From: Kitasatospora setae KM-6054
GTDB lineage: Bacteria; Actinomycetota; Actinomycetes; Streptomycetales; Streptomycetaceae
DNA: 64,000 bases
Assembly: GCF_000269985.1 (NCBI RefSeq)
Contig: NC_016109.1
Location: forward strand, 558,001-622,000
Direction: 5' to 3'
The translations under genes were made by a program, and so were the position numbers. Each line of letters opens with the position of its first letter. Within the stretch, counting starts at the first letter, position 1. Below are positions 27,950-36,759 of the stretch, in pieces. The notes under the pieces are model-generated. The model saw only the letters and a program-made list of their open reading frames with translations. It made no database searches and was not told the origin of the DNA.

Positions 27950-28363
27950 ATGTCCGGTGCCGAGACCGACCTGACGCAGCGGCCCGGCCTGCCCGCGCGT
28001 CCGCCGGTGCGTACCGCGGCCGAGGCGCGGGCGGCCGTCACCGAGGCGCTCGCCCGCTGCTTCCCGGTCGGGGGGCGCCTGCACGGCGACGCCTGCCTGG
28101 CCGCCACCGAGCTGGTCACCAACGCGATCCGGCACGCCGGCGGGGTGACCGGGTTCGCCGTGCGGGCGGACCGCGCCGCCGGGTTGACGATCGAGGTCGA
28201 GGACGCCGCCGACGCCGGCCCGTCCGGCGACGCCGCCCACCTGGACGACCCGACCCGGCTGGGCGGCCGGGGCTGGCCGCTGGTCCGACTGGTCAGCTCG
28301 CACTGGGAGGTCGAGCCGCTGCCGGGCGGCGGCAAGCGGATCCGGATCACCCTGACCGGCTAG
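27950..28363 (+). CDS. RsbW/SpoIIAB-like ATP-binding protein
   Basis: 137 residues from ATG 27950 with GAGGG upstream. GHKL-type ATPase fold with N-box CLAATELVTNAIRHA, a D-box VEDAADAG and a G-box LGGRGWPLVRL. Such proteins bind sigma factors or phosphorylate STAS partners. The upstream STAS gene is the obvious partner; a sigma factor gene is not adjacent. Confidence 0.85.
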   Translation: MSGAETDLTQRPGLPARPPVRTAAEARAAVTEALARCFPVGGRLHGDACLAATELVTNAIRHAGGVTGFAVRADRAAGLTIEVEDAADAGPSGDAAHLDDPTRLGGRGWPLVRLVSSHWEVEPLPGGGKRIRITLTG

Positions 28364-28610
28364 GTCCCGTCCGGTCGGTCTTGTCGGATCAGCGCGCGGT
28401 GTCGGGCGCCCGGCTGGGAGTGCCGGCCCCACGGCCTCGTACTTGGACGTACTCGGGCTTTCGGCCGGTGCGGCGAGCGGGCCGCTCCTGCCCGGTGGCG
28501 GGCCCCTCCTGCCCGGTGGCGGGCGAGGAGGGCGCGTGCCGGGCGTCGCGACGGGCGACGGCTGCCTGACGCGGCACCGGGTCCCGTCCGGCCTGTCGGG
28601 TCGGCGGGGC
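28364..28610. other. 247-bp non-coding block flanked by imperfect direct repeats
   Basis: Sequence GGTCCCGTCCGG near 28364 recurs near 28580, each followed by a TGTCGG-type stretch. Inside lie a GTACTTGGACGTAC near-palindrome and a 19-bp direct repeat at 28485-28503 and 28506-28524. No convincing coding frame. The arrangement could be the scar of a small mobile element or a structured untranslated region. Confidence 0.4.
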
Positions 28611-29036
28611 TCAGGCCAGCAGGCGGGCGAGGCCGGGGGCGAGGTCGAGGTGGGCGGTCTCGGTGCCGGGCGGCACCTCGGTGTACGCCTCGGCGAGGAA
28701 CGCGGCGACCGCGGTGTCGGGGGTGCTGATCAGGGCCCGCTCGGCCTGGGGGCCGAGGGCGCCCAGGGTGATCAGGATCCGGCCGTCCGGGCCCGGGGCG
28801 ACCCGGACGTCCCCTTCGCCGGCCGGGGTGAGGCGGCCTTCGGCGAGCAGGTCGCGGCCGAACCGCCAGGTGATCTCCTCGCCGCCCGGGCGGTGCGGCG
28901 GGAAGGCCAGTTCCACCCCGTAGGGGAGGGCGGGGTCGAAGCGGAGCCGGGCGGCGACCCTGGTGTCGGGGTAGGCGCTCTCCGGGAGGGTGACCGAGAA
29001 CGACCTGAACACGGCGGCGGGCATGCGGGTCCCCAT
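28611..29036 (-). CDS. SsgA-like sporulation / cell division regulator
   Basis: 141 residues with the family pattern: VRVAPGPDGR after EITWRFGRDLLAEGRL, the Asp-Pro-Tyr-like segment FDPALPYGVELAF, and the C-terminal FLAEAYTEVPPGTE. SsgA-like proteins are found only in morphologically complex actinomycetes and help position and assemble the septum during sporulation. Which paralogue it is cannot be told. It is convergent with the signalling genes before it and divergent from dps. Confidence 0.88.
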   Translation of the reverse strand: MGTRMPAAVFRSFSVTLPESAYPDTRVAARLRFDPALPYGVELAFPPHRPGGEEITWRFGRDLLAEGRLTPAGEGDVRVAPGPDGRILITLGALGPQAERALISTPDTAVAAFLAEAYTEVPPGTETAHLDLAPGLARLLA

Positions 29037-29295
29037 TCCTGTTTCCTGACTGTCTTCGTGCGGGGCGCCGATGGCCGGGGACGCACCCGGGACGCGGCCT
29101 GGACGGCCGGTGTGTCGCGGGCCCGGCTACCCGGGCCCGGGCGGTCCACGCCGGGGTTGCCGAACCGTTATCCGTCGCCCCTTCGGCGCCGTTCGACGGC
29201 CTTGGGGCGTTTTCGGGTGTTTCGGTCCGGCGCGGGCGGGCAGCCGAGGGGCGGCCGGCGCTCGCCGGCCGCCCCGACGTCCGTGGAGAGGACCG

Positions 29296-29772
29296 ATGAT
29301 GGACATCGCCGACGGCAGCCCGCTGAACGCACACGACCGCGAAACGGCCGGGGAGGCGCTGCAGGGCGCCCTGGTCGACCTGGTGGACCTGTCGCTGGTC
29401 GGCAAGCAGGCGCACTGGAACCTGTACGGCCCCCGGTTCCGCTCCGTCCACCTGCACCTCGACGAGGTGGTGGCGACCGCCCGCGACTACGCCGACCAGG
29501 TGGCCGAGCGGGCCGCCGCGATCGGGGTCAGCCCGGACGGGCGGGCCGCGACGGTCGCGGCGGGCGGCCTGCCCGGGGCGCCGGCCGGCTGGCAGGCCGA
29601 CACGGCGGTGGTGGAGTGGCTGGTGGAGGCGCTCGGGACGGTGGTGGGCCGGATGCGCGAGCGGATCGCCAAGACCGGCGATGCCGACCCCGTCACCCAG
29701 GACCTGCTGATCGGGGTGACTGCGGCGCTGGAGGAGCACAGCTGGATGTTCCGGGCCGAGAACCGGGGCTGA
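29296..29772 (+). CDS. dps: Dps-type ferritin, DNA protection during starvation
   Basis: 158 residues. The ferroxidase residues are in KQAHWNLYGPRF and LHLDEVVATARDYADQVAER, both in the Dps order. An in-frame second ATG at 29299 has better spacing from GAGAGGA. Dps dodecamers oxidise and store iron and coat DNA in stress and in spores. It stands between an SsgA-like gene and the stressosome operon, fitting co-control by stress sigma factors. Confidence 0.9.
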   Translation: MMDIADGSPLNAHDRETAGEALQGALVDLVDLSLVGKQAHWNLYGPRFRSVHLHLDEVVATARDYADQVAERAAAIGVSPDGRAATVAAGGLPGAPAGWQADTAVVEWLVEALGTVVGRMRERIAKTGDADPVTQDLLIGVTAALEEHSWMFRAENRG

Positions 29773-29802
29773 ACCGGGGCTGAACCAGGGCTGAACCAGG
29801 GC
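29760..29802 (+). repeat. Tandem 11-bp repeat after dps stop
   Basis: About four copies of an 11-bp unit (ACCGGGGCTGA type, later copies ACCAGGGCTGA) begin within the last dps codons and run on, repeating a TGA in each copy. A slippage product with little expected function. Confidence 0.6.
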
Positions 29803-29974
29803 GCCGGGGCCGATCGGGCCCGGCCCGGAAAAAAAGATTCCGGTCGACGTGCATATGCCGCGGCGACCGGGGCAGACGGCGCGTGGCGACCCGGCCGACC
29901 GGCCGGGTGCCGCGCGCCGTCGTGCGACGGCCGAGGCCCCGACCACGGGGCCCGACCAGCGAGGAGAACGCCTG

Positions 29975-30814
29975 ATGGCGGTGGAGCAAGCGTCCGAGCG
30001 GCTCGTGGAGCTGCTGACCCGGGACGACGCGGTGCAGGACCAGTGGGTGAACGCCGTGGCGGCGGCCCTCGGCGCGCGGATCAGCCGGGCCGAACTGGAG
30101 CGCGAGCTGTCGGACCTCTACCAGGCGCTGCTCCAGGCGCTGGACAAGGGCGGGCTGGACTGGCAGGGCGAGGCGTACTCGGAGGTGCGCGCCCTGCTGG
30201 TGGAGCTCTCCCGCAGCCGGGCCCGGTACGGTTTCACCCCCACCGAGACGGCCGTCAGCGTGTTCGCCTGCAAGGACGTGCTGGAGCCGACGTCGATCAG
30301 CACCCCCGAGGACATCACGGCGTACCTGCAGCTGACCCGGCTGCTGGACGCGCTGGGCCTGTTCACCATCGAGGCGTACGCCCGCACCCGGGAGGAGATC
30401 ATCAGCGCGCAGGCCGAGCAGCTGCTCGAACTGTCCACGCCGGTGGTCAAGCTCTGGGAGGACGTGGTGGCGGTGCCGCTGGTCGGCACGCTGGACTCGG
30501 CCCGCACCCAGGTGGTGATGGAGAAGCTGCTGCAGAGCCTGGTGGACTCCGGCTCCGAGCACGCCATCATCGACATCACCGGTGTGCCCGCCGTGGACAC
30601 CGAGGTCGCCCAGCACCTGCTGAAGACCGTGGTCGCGGCCCGGCTGATGGGCGCGGAGTGCACCATCTCGGGCATCCGCCCGCAGATCGCGCAGACCCTG
30701 GTCGCGCTCGGCGTGCAGTTCGGCGACATCGTCACCAAGGCCACCCTGGCCGACGCGCTGCGCCACGTGCTGCAGCTCAGCGGCGCGCAGGCGCCCGCGG
30801 GCGGTGCCCGGTGA
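29975..30814 (+). CDS. rsbR: RsbR-type stressosome protein
   Basis: 279 residues from ATG 29975 with GAGGAG 9 bases upstream. The N-terminal ~150 residues are a non-haem-globin-like helical sensor domain and the C-terminus is a STAS domain. Both regulatory threonines appear conserved: near 172 (VGTLDSAR) and near 209 (VPAVDTEV). With RsbS and RsbT it would form the stressosome. Stop overlaps the rsbS start (GTGA). Confidence 0.9.
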   Translation: MAVEQASERLVELLTRDDAVQDQWVNAVAAALGARISRAELERELSDLYQALLQALDKGGLDWQGEAYSEVRALLVELSRSRARYGFTPTETAVSVFACKDVLEPTSISTPEDITAYLQLTRLLDALGLFTIEAYARTREEIISAQAEQLLELSTPVVKLWEDVVAVPLVGTLDSARTQVVMEKLLQSLVDSGSEHAIIDITGVPAVDTEVAQHLLKTVVAARLMGAECTISGIRPQIAQTLVALGVQFGDIVTKATLADALRHVLQLSGAQAPAGGAR

Positions 30815-31188
30815 GCGACCGCGTTCCGGTGCTGAAGATCGGCCAGGTGCTGCTGGTGTCCATCCAGGTCGACCTGGAGGACCAGGTCGTCCTGGACCTC
30901 CAGGACGACCTGGCCGAGCGGATCGTGGCCACCGGCGCGAACGGGGTGGTCATCGACATCACGGCGCTGGAGATCGTCGACTCCTTCGTCGGCCGGATGC
31001 TGGCCAACACGGCGGCGATCTCGCGGATGCTGGACGCCGAGACGGTGGTCGTCGGGATGCGGCCGGCGGTCGCCATCACCCTGGTCGAACTGGGCCTCTC
31101 GCTGGGCGGGGTGCGCACCGCGCTCACCCTGGAGAAGGGCCTGGCGCTGCTGGAGCGGGACCGTACCGCGCGTACGGGCCGGCCGTGA
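30811..31188 (+). CDS. rsbS: RsbS-type stressosome scaffold, single STAS domain
   Basis: 125 residues from a GTG that overlaps the rsbR stop. STAS core VVIDITALEIVDSFVGR with the conserved phosphorylatable Ser58. In Bacillus the unphosphorylated form holds RsbT inactive in the complex. Followed by a GTGA overlap with rsbT. Confidence 0.93.
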   Translation: MSDRVPVLKIGQVLLVSIQVDLEDQVVLDLQDDLAERIVATGANGVVIDITALEIVDSFVGRMLANTAAISRMLDAETVVVGMRPAVAITLVELGLSLGGVRTALTLEKGLALLERDRTARTGRP

Positions 31189-31601
31189 CCGGCCCCCGGG
31201 TGGAGGACGAGCAGCGGGTGCCGATCGGGTCCAACGACGACGTGGTGCGGGCCCGGCAGACCGTCCGGACGTACGCCCAGCAGTGCGGGCTGTCGCTGGT
31301 CGACCAGACGAAGCTGGTCACCGCAGCCAGCGAGCTCGCCCGCAACACCCTGGTGTACGGCGGCGGCGGCCTGATGCGCTGCGCCACCGTGCGCAGCGGG
31401 GCGCGGGTGGGCGTGCACGCCGTGTTCGAGGACAGCGGGCCCGGCATCCCCGACCTGGACCTCGCCCTGACCGACGGCTGGACCTCCGGCGGCGGCCTGG
31501 GCCTGGGCCTGAGCGGGGCGCGCCGGCTGGTCGACGAGTTCGAGCTGCACAGCGAGCCGGGCGCCGGGACGAAGGTGTCGGTGACGAAGTGGGCCCGGTG
31601 A
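31185..31601 (+). CDS. rsbT: RsbT-type serine kinase / switch protein
   Basis: 138 residues from GTG 31185. GHKL ATPase with N-box VTAASELARNTLVYG, D-box FEDSGPGIPD and G-box GGGLGLGLSGARRL. RsbT phosphorylates RsbR and RsbS, then leaves the stressosome to activate a PP2C phosphatase; here two candidate phosphatases follow in the same operon. Confidence 0.93.
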   Translation: MTGPRVEDEQRVPIGSNDDVVRARQTVRTYAQQCGLSLVDQTKLVTAASELARNTLVYGGGGLMRCATVRSGARVGVHAVFEDSGPGIPDLDLALTDGWTSGGGLGLGLSGARRLVDEFELHSEPGAGTKVSVTKWAR

Positions 31602-32842
31602 CCCCCCCGGCGGCCCCCGCGGTCGCCCTCGGCGAGGACACCGTGTGGCTGCGCCACTCGGACTCGCTGCCCGCCGCCGCCCGCAACGCGGCCCGCCAGC
31701 TCGCGCACCGGATCGGCCTGCTGCCCGAGCGGGCCGCCGAGGTGGCGCTCGCCGTCAGCGAGGCCGCCACCAACCTGCGCCGGCACGCCGTGGACGGCGC
31801 GATGGTGCTGCGGGTGGTGCGCACCGACGCCGAGGCGGCGCTGGAGTTCCTCACCGTGGACAGCGGGCCGGGGATGGCGGACGTGCCCGCCGCGCTGGCC
31901 GACGGCTACTCCTCCGGTCCGACCCTGGGCATCGGCCTGGGCGCGGTCTCCCGGCTCGCCGACGCCTTCGACCTGCACTCGCTGCCGGGCCGGGGCACCG
32001 TGCTGGCCGCCCGGTTCTGGAACCGCACCCCGTCCGGACGGGCGGCCGCCGCCGCGGGCGAGCCGGTCGCGGCGGGCCTGACCCGCCCGATGAGCGGCCA
32101 GGAGCTGTGCGGCGACGCGTGGGCGGTGCGCCCGGCGGGCGGTCCGCCGCCACCGGCCGCCGACCGGCGCCCGGTGGCGGCGGCGCACCTGGACTGGGCG
32201 GTCCTGACCAACCGGGCGCCCAGGACCCACTCCCCCGCCGGCCCGCGCACCGAGGCCGCCCGCACCGAGGCCACCAGCACCGGGGCCGGCCCGGCCGGCG
32301 GCGACGGCCGCCGCGGCGGCGGTGGGGCGGGCGACGGGGCGTTCCTGCTGATGTTCTGCGACGGGCTGGGCCACGGCCCGCTGGCCGCCCGGGCCGCCGC
32401 GGAGGCCGTCGCCGCGTTCCACCGCACGTCCGCGCACCGGCCCGAGGAGGTGCTGGCCGAGCTGCACCGGGCGCTGCGCTCCGGCCGCGGCGGCGCGGTC
32501 GCCGTCGCGCTGGTCGAGCCGGCCGAGGCCCGGCTGGTGTTCTGCGGGGTCGGCAACGTCAGCGCGTTCGTGGTCGACCCGGTCGGCGGCACCCGGCGGG
32601 CGCTGCCGTCCTCCCCCGGCATCGTCGGCCACCAGCTGCCCACCGCGCACATCGTCCGGCAGCAGCTCGCGCCGGGCAGCGCGGTGGTGCTGCACTCGGA
32701 CGGGCTGACCGACCGCTGGCGGGCCCCGGACGTACCCGGCCTGTTCTCCCACCTGCCCGTCACCGCCGCGGCGCTGCTGCTGCGCGAGGCGGGGGTGCGC
32801 CGGGACGACGCCGGCGTGCTGGTCGCGAAGGGGGCCTGGTGA
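31598..32842 (+). CDS. RsbT-like ATPase fused to RsbX/SpoIIE-type phosphatase
   Basis: 414 residues from GTG overlapping the rsbT stop. Residues about 10-145 are a second GHKL domain (ALAVSEAATNLRRHA, VDSGPGMAD, GIGLGAVSRL). The part from about 170 is a PP2C domain (CDGLGHGPLAARAA, VLHSDGLTD) with an Arg/Ala/Gly-rich insert near 220-245. In Bacillus, RsbX dephosphorylates RsbR and RsbS to reset the stressosome; this fusion would combine kinase-like and reset functions. Known from actinomycete RsbRST clusters. Confidence 0.85.
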   Translation: MTPPAAPAVALGEDTVWLRHSDSLPAAARNAARQLAHRIGLLPERAAEVALAVSEAATNLRRHAVDGAMVLRVVRTDAEAALEFLTVDSGPGMADVPAALADGYSSGPTLGIGLGAVSRLADAFDLHSLPGRGTVLAARFWNRTPSGRAAAAAGEPVAAGLTRPMSGQELCGDAWAVRPAGGPPPPAADRRPVAAAHLDWAVLTNRAPRTHSPAGPRTEAARTEATSTGAGPAGGDGRRGGGGAGDGAFLLMFCDGLGHGPLAARAAAEAVAAFHRTSAHRPEEVLAELHRALRSGRGGAVAVALVEPAEARLVFCGVGNVSAFVVDPVGGTRRALPSSPGIVGHQLPTAHIVRQQLAPGSAVVLHSDGLTDRWRAPDVPGLFSHLPVTAAALLLREAGVRRDDAGVLVAKGAW

Positions 32843-34650
32843 ACGCCCCGGAGTTCCCCGCGCCGACCGAGCAGGCCGTCCCTCCGGTGCACCTGGAGAC
32901 GGTGCCGGTGGGCAACGAACGGGACACCTTCGGGCTGCGCCGCGGCGCCCGGGCCGTCGCCGACCTGCTCGGCGTGGACGGCCAGGACGCCGTCCGGCTG
33001 GCCACCGCACTGAGCGAGCTCGGCCGCGGGCTGCTCGGCGCGGACCGGCTGGCCGCCGCGTTCGACCTGGTGCCGGGGCCGCCGGCCGCGCTGCGGGTGA
33101 CGCTGGCCTGGCGGGGCGGCCACCGGCTGCCCGCGGAGGCGCTGGAGGCGTCCGGCCGGCTGCTGCCCACCCACCACGAGTACGGCGGCGGCAGCGGCCT
33201 GGTCCGGGTCGAGCAGCGGATAGGGCCGGTGCCCGGGACGCTCCCGGACCTGGCCGGGCTGGCCCGCGACGTGCTGGCCGGGCACACCGGCCACACCGGG
33301 CCCAGCGCCCGGGAGGACTCCAGGTCGCAGACCAGGGACCTGATCGCCGCGCTGGAGCACACCCGGGCCCAGCGGGAGGAACTGCTGCGGCTGAACAGCG
33401 AGTTGGAGGAGACCAACCGGGGCGTCCTGGCGCTGTACTCGGAGCTGTCGGAGGAGCTGGAGGAGACCAACCGGGGCGTGGTCGCGCTGTACGCCGAGCT
33501 GGACGAGAAGTCCCGGCAGCTGCGCGACGCCAGCGAGGCCAAGAGCCGGTTCTGGGCGAACGTCAGCCACGAGCTGCGCACCCCGGTCAACGCGGTGGTG
33601 GGCCTGGCCGAGCTGCTGCGCACCGACGCCGACGCCCCGGCCGAGGAGCGGGCCCGGCAGCTGTCGCTGATCGCCGACTCCGGCCGCACCCTGCTGGCCC
33701 TGGTGGACGAGCTGCTGGACGTCGCGAAGGCGGAGTCCGGCACCCTGGAACCGCAGTGGGCGCCGCTGGACCTGCGCGCCGTGCTCTCCCACCTGGAGGG
33801 CACCCTGCGCGGCCTGGCCCGCCCCGGCGTCGCGCTGCGGATCGGCCCGGCGCCGGACGGGACGGAGGCGCTGCTGGGCGACGAGACGATGCTGGTGCGG
33901 GTGCTGCGCAACCTGCTGTCGAACGCGCTGAAGTTCACCGAGCACGGCTCGGTGCGGCTGGACGCCGTGGTCGAGCCGCACCCGGACGGCGCGCCGGACC
34001 TGGTGCTGACCGTCTCCGACACCGGCGTCGGCATCCCGGCCGACCAGCACGAGCGGGTCTTCGAGGAGTTCTACCAGGTGCGGGGCCCGCACCAGCGGGG
34101 CCGCCGCGGTACCGGCCTCGGCCTGCCGTACGCCCGCCGGCTGACCGAGATCCTCGGCGGGACGCTGCACCTGGACAGCGTGCCGGGCCGGGGCACCTCG
34201 ATCACCGTCCGGCTGCCCGTGCACCCCGTGCCGCCGGCCGGGGCGCGGCTCGCGCTGCTGGTGGCGGTCGACGACGACCCGGTGTTCCGGGAGGTGCTGC
34301 GCCCGGTGCTGCACGGGATCGCCGACCGGGTGCTGGAGGTCCCGGACGGCGCGGGCGCGCTCGGCGCGATCCGCGCGGCCCGGCCGGACGGGGTGGTCCT
34401 GGACCTGCACCTCGGCCCGGTCGACGGCTACCAGGTGCTGGCCGGGCTGCGGGCCGACCCCGCGCTGCGGCAGCTGCCGGTGGTCGTCCTGACCTCGGCC
34501 TCGCTGTCCGCCGCCGAGCTCGGCCGGCTGTCGCACGCCCGCGCCGTGCTGCCCAAGTCCGCCCTGGACGGCGGCCGGATCGCCGCCGCCCTGTCCGCCC
34601 CGCGTCCCGCCGTGCCCCGGCGGCCGCTCCCGCCCGAGGACGGATCGTGA
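32839..34650 (+). CDS. Hybrid histidine kinase with receiver, in stressosome operon
   Basis: 603 residues from GTG overlapping the previous stop. An N-terminal ~150-residue part looks like a degenerate GHKL domain. Next is a coiled coil with an internal duplication (LEETNRGV twice, near 190 and 208), then HisKA with His244 in NVSHELRTPVN and an HATPase with GTGLGLPYARRL. A C-terminal receiver has Asp in VVLDLHLG and Lys in LPKSAL. Soluble, so it probably senses a cytoplasmic cue or takes input from RsbT-like partners. Confidence 0.88.
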   Translation: MNAPEFPAPTEQAVPPVHLETVPVGNERDTFGLRRGARAVADLLGVDGQDAVRLATALSELGRGLLGADRLAAAFDLVPGPPAALRVTLAWRGGHRLPAEALEASGRLLPTHHEYGGGSGLVRVEQRIGPVPGTLPDLAGLARDVLAGHTGHTGPSAREDSRSQTRDLIAALEHTRAQREELLRLNSELEETNRGVLALYSELSEELEETNRGVVALYAELDEKSRQLRDASEAKSRFWANVSHELRTPVNAVVGLAELLRTDADAPAEERARQLSLIADSGRTLLALVDELLDVAKAESGTLEPQWAPLDLRAVLSHLEGTLRGLARPGVALRIGPAPDGTEALLGDETMLVRVLRNLLSNALKFTEHGSVRLDAVVEPHPDGAPDLVLTVSDTGVGIPADQHERVFEEFYQVRGPHQRGRRGTGLGLPYARRLTEILGGTLHLDSVPGRGTSITVRLPVHPVPPAGARLALLVAVDDDPVFREVLRPVLHGIADRVLEVPDGAGALGAIRAARPDGVVLDLHLGPVDGYQVLAGLRADPALRQLPVVVLTSASLSAAELGRLSHARAVLPKSALDGGRIAAALSAPRPAVPRRPLPPEDGS

Positions 34651-36284
34651 CCCCCACCAGCCCCGACGCCGGACCGGCGACCGTCCTGGTGCTCGACGAC
34701 AACGACACCACCCGGTACGTCGTGGGCAGTTGGCTGCGCCGCTCCGGGCACACCGTCGTCGAGGCGGTCGACGGCGCGCAGGCACTGGCGCTGCTGGAGC
34801 GCTCGCCCGCCACCGAGCTGCCCGAACTGGCCGTGGTGGACATCAGCCTGCCGGACATGACGGGCTTCGAGGTGTGCGAGCGGATCAAGGGCGCCCCGCG
34901 CACCGCGGCGCTGCCCGTCGTCCACATCTCCGCCACCGCGATCGAGGCCAGCGACCGCACCCAGGGCCTGCACCGCGGCGCGGACGCCTACCTGACCGAG
35001 CCGATAGACCCGGCGGAGCTCCAGGCCACCGTCACCGCGGTGCTGCGCTACACCCGGGCCCGCCGGCGCGCCGAACGGCTGGCCGCCCGGGTCGCCGCCC
35101 TGCACCGCAGCACGCTCGCGCTGTACGGGGCCACCGACCCGGACGCGCTGGCCGGCTCGGCCGCGCTGGGCGCGGTCCGGCTGGGCGCCGCCCGGGCCAC
35201 CGCGATCGCCCTCGGCCCGGACCGCGACACCCTGCACCTCGCCCACCACGACCCGGGCCTCCCGGACGGCCCGGAGGTCCGCCTGTTCGAAGCCCCGCCG
35301 GTCCTGCTCGACCTGCTCGCCCACCACACCCTGGGCGACGCCACCGGCGCCGGCACCGCCCTGCTGGACGCCGAGGCGTGGAGCGCCGTGCTGGCCGACC
35401 ACGGGCTGGCCGGCACCGGGCTGCCGACCGGGCCGGTCGCCGTGGTGACGGCCCGCACCAAACCCGGTCGGCCCCCGCTGGCGGTGGTCGTCGACGGGGA
35501 CGCGCTCGCCGCCCCGGACGAACGCGACCTGCTCCCCCAGCTCACCCAGGCCGCCGCGCTCGCCCTGGAGGCGCAGCGCAGCCAGGCCGAGGAGCACGCC
35601 CTCGCCCTCACCCTGCAGCGCAGCTTCCTGCCCGGCCGGCTGCCCGCCGTCCCCGGCGTCGAGCTCGCCGTGCGGTACGAGCCGGCCTCGGCCCGCAGTG
35701 AGATCGGCGGGGACTTCTACGAGGCCATCGACACCCCGGACGGGCTGCTGCTGGCGATCGGCGACGTGGCCGGCCACTCGCTGGAGGCCGCGATGGCGAT
35801 GGGCGAGCTGCGGCACGCGCTGCGCGCCTACGCGATCGAGGGCCACGACCCGCAGACCCTGCTGCACCGGCTGGACACCCTGCTCACCCGGCTGCGCCCC
35901 GGCCTGACCGCGACGGTCTGCCTGGTGCTGATCGCCCCGGACCGGCGCAGCGTCCGGATCGCCAACGCCGGGCACCTGCCGCCGCTGCTCCGGCTCCCGG
36001 ACGGCTCCGCCCGCTACCTGAGCGAGCACGGCATCCTGCTCGGCCTGAACGTGCCGCAGCCGCCGACCACCGAGTACCCGGTACCGCCCGGCAGCACCCT
36101 GCTGCTGGTCACCGACGGTCTGATCGAGGTGCCCGGCGAACACCTCCAGACCGGACTGGACACCCTGCGGGACGCCTTCGCCGACGCCCCGCCGGAGCTG
36201 GACCGGGCGGGCGACCTGCTGCTGTCCGCGTTCGCCCGGGCGCAGACCGACGACATCGCGCTGCTGATCGCCCGCCTGGACTGA
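34647..36284 (+). CDS. Receiver-GAF-PP2C response regulator phosphatase
   Basis: 545 residues from GTG overlapping the kinase stop. The receiver (1-130) has phospho-accepting Asp65 in VVDISLPDMTGF; the usual Lys is replaced by Glu in YLTEPIDP. A GAF-like region (about 150-310) follows, then PP2C/SpoIIE (about 320-545) with IGGDFYEA, GDVAGHSLEAAMAM, VTDGLIEVPG and TDDIALL. It resembles RsbP/RssB-type output phosphatases and is the likely target of the preceding kinase and of RsbT. Confidence 0.9.
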   Translation: MTPTSPDAGPATVLVLDDNDTTRYVVGSWLRRSGHTVVEAVDGAQALALLERSPATELPELAVVDISLPDMTGFEVCERIKGAPRTAALPVVHISATAIEASDRTQGLHRGADAYLTEPIDPAELQATVTAVLRYTRARRRAERLAARVAALHRSTLALYGATDPDALAGSAALGAVRLGAARATAIALGPDRDTLHLAHHDPGLPDGPEVRLFEAPPVLLDLLAHHTLGDATGAGTALLDAEAWSAVLADHGLAGTGLPTGPVAVVTARTKPGRPPLAVVVDGDALAAPDERDLLPQLTQAAALALEAQRSQAEEHALALTLQRSFLPGRLPAVPGVELAVRYEPASARSEIGGDFYEAIDTPDGLLLAIGDVAGHSLEAAMAMGELRHALRAYAIEGHDPQTLLHRLDTLLTRLRPGLTATVCLVLIAPDRRSVRIANAGHLPPLLRLPDGSARYLSEHGILLGLNVPQPPTTEYPVPPGSTLLLVTDGLIEVPGEHLQTGLDTLRDAFADAPPELDRAGDLLLSAFARAQTDDIALLIARLD

Positions 36285-36396
36285 CCCGCCCCCGACCCGG
36301 CCCGCGTCGGCCCGCACCGCACCGCACCGCACCGCCCCGCCCCGCGCCGATCCGCGCCGACCGCCGAGCCCGCCCCCCGCACCGTACGGAGCTCCC

Positions 36397-36753
36397 GTGC
36401 CCGAGTACGACCTGACCATCGACGTCCGCCGCCATCCCGTGGGGGCGACCGTCGTCGTGCTCGCGGGCGAGCTGGACTACCACACCGCGCCGCGCCTGCA
36501 CCGCGCCGTGGAGCGGACCGCCGAGGCGCTGCCGCTGGTGCTGGACCTCACGCTGCTGAGGTTCTGCGACTCCCTCGGCGTCGCCGAGCTGATCTTCGCG
36601 TTCCGCCGCACCAGGGCCGCCGGCACCTCGCTCGCCCTGGTCGGCACCACCCCCGACGTCGGGCGGCTGCTCGCGATGACCGGCCTGGACCGGCTGCTGC
36701 CCCGGCACGAGAGCGTCGACGCCGCCCTCGGCGCGCTGCGCCCGGACGGCTGA
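36397..36753 (+). CDS. STAS-domain anti-sigma factor antagonist
   Basis: 118 residues from GTG 36397 with CGGAG upstream. STAS core VVLAGELDYHTAPRL, then LDLTLLRFCDSLGVAELIF, phosphosite Ser in CDSLG. It is the last gene of the stressosome operon and the probable substrate of the PP2C enzymes. No RsbW or sigma factor gene follows, so these partners must be elsewhere. Confidence 0.88.
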   Translation: MPEYDLTIDVRRHPVGATVVVLAGELDYHTAPRLHRAVERTAEALPLVLDLTLLRFCDSLGVAELIFAFRRTRAAGTSLALVGTTPDVGRLLAMTGLDRLLPRHESVDAALGALRPDG

Positions 36754-36759
36754 CCCCGC

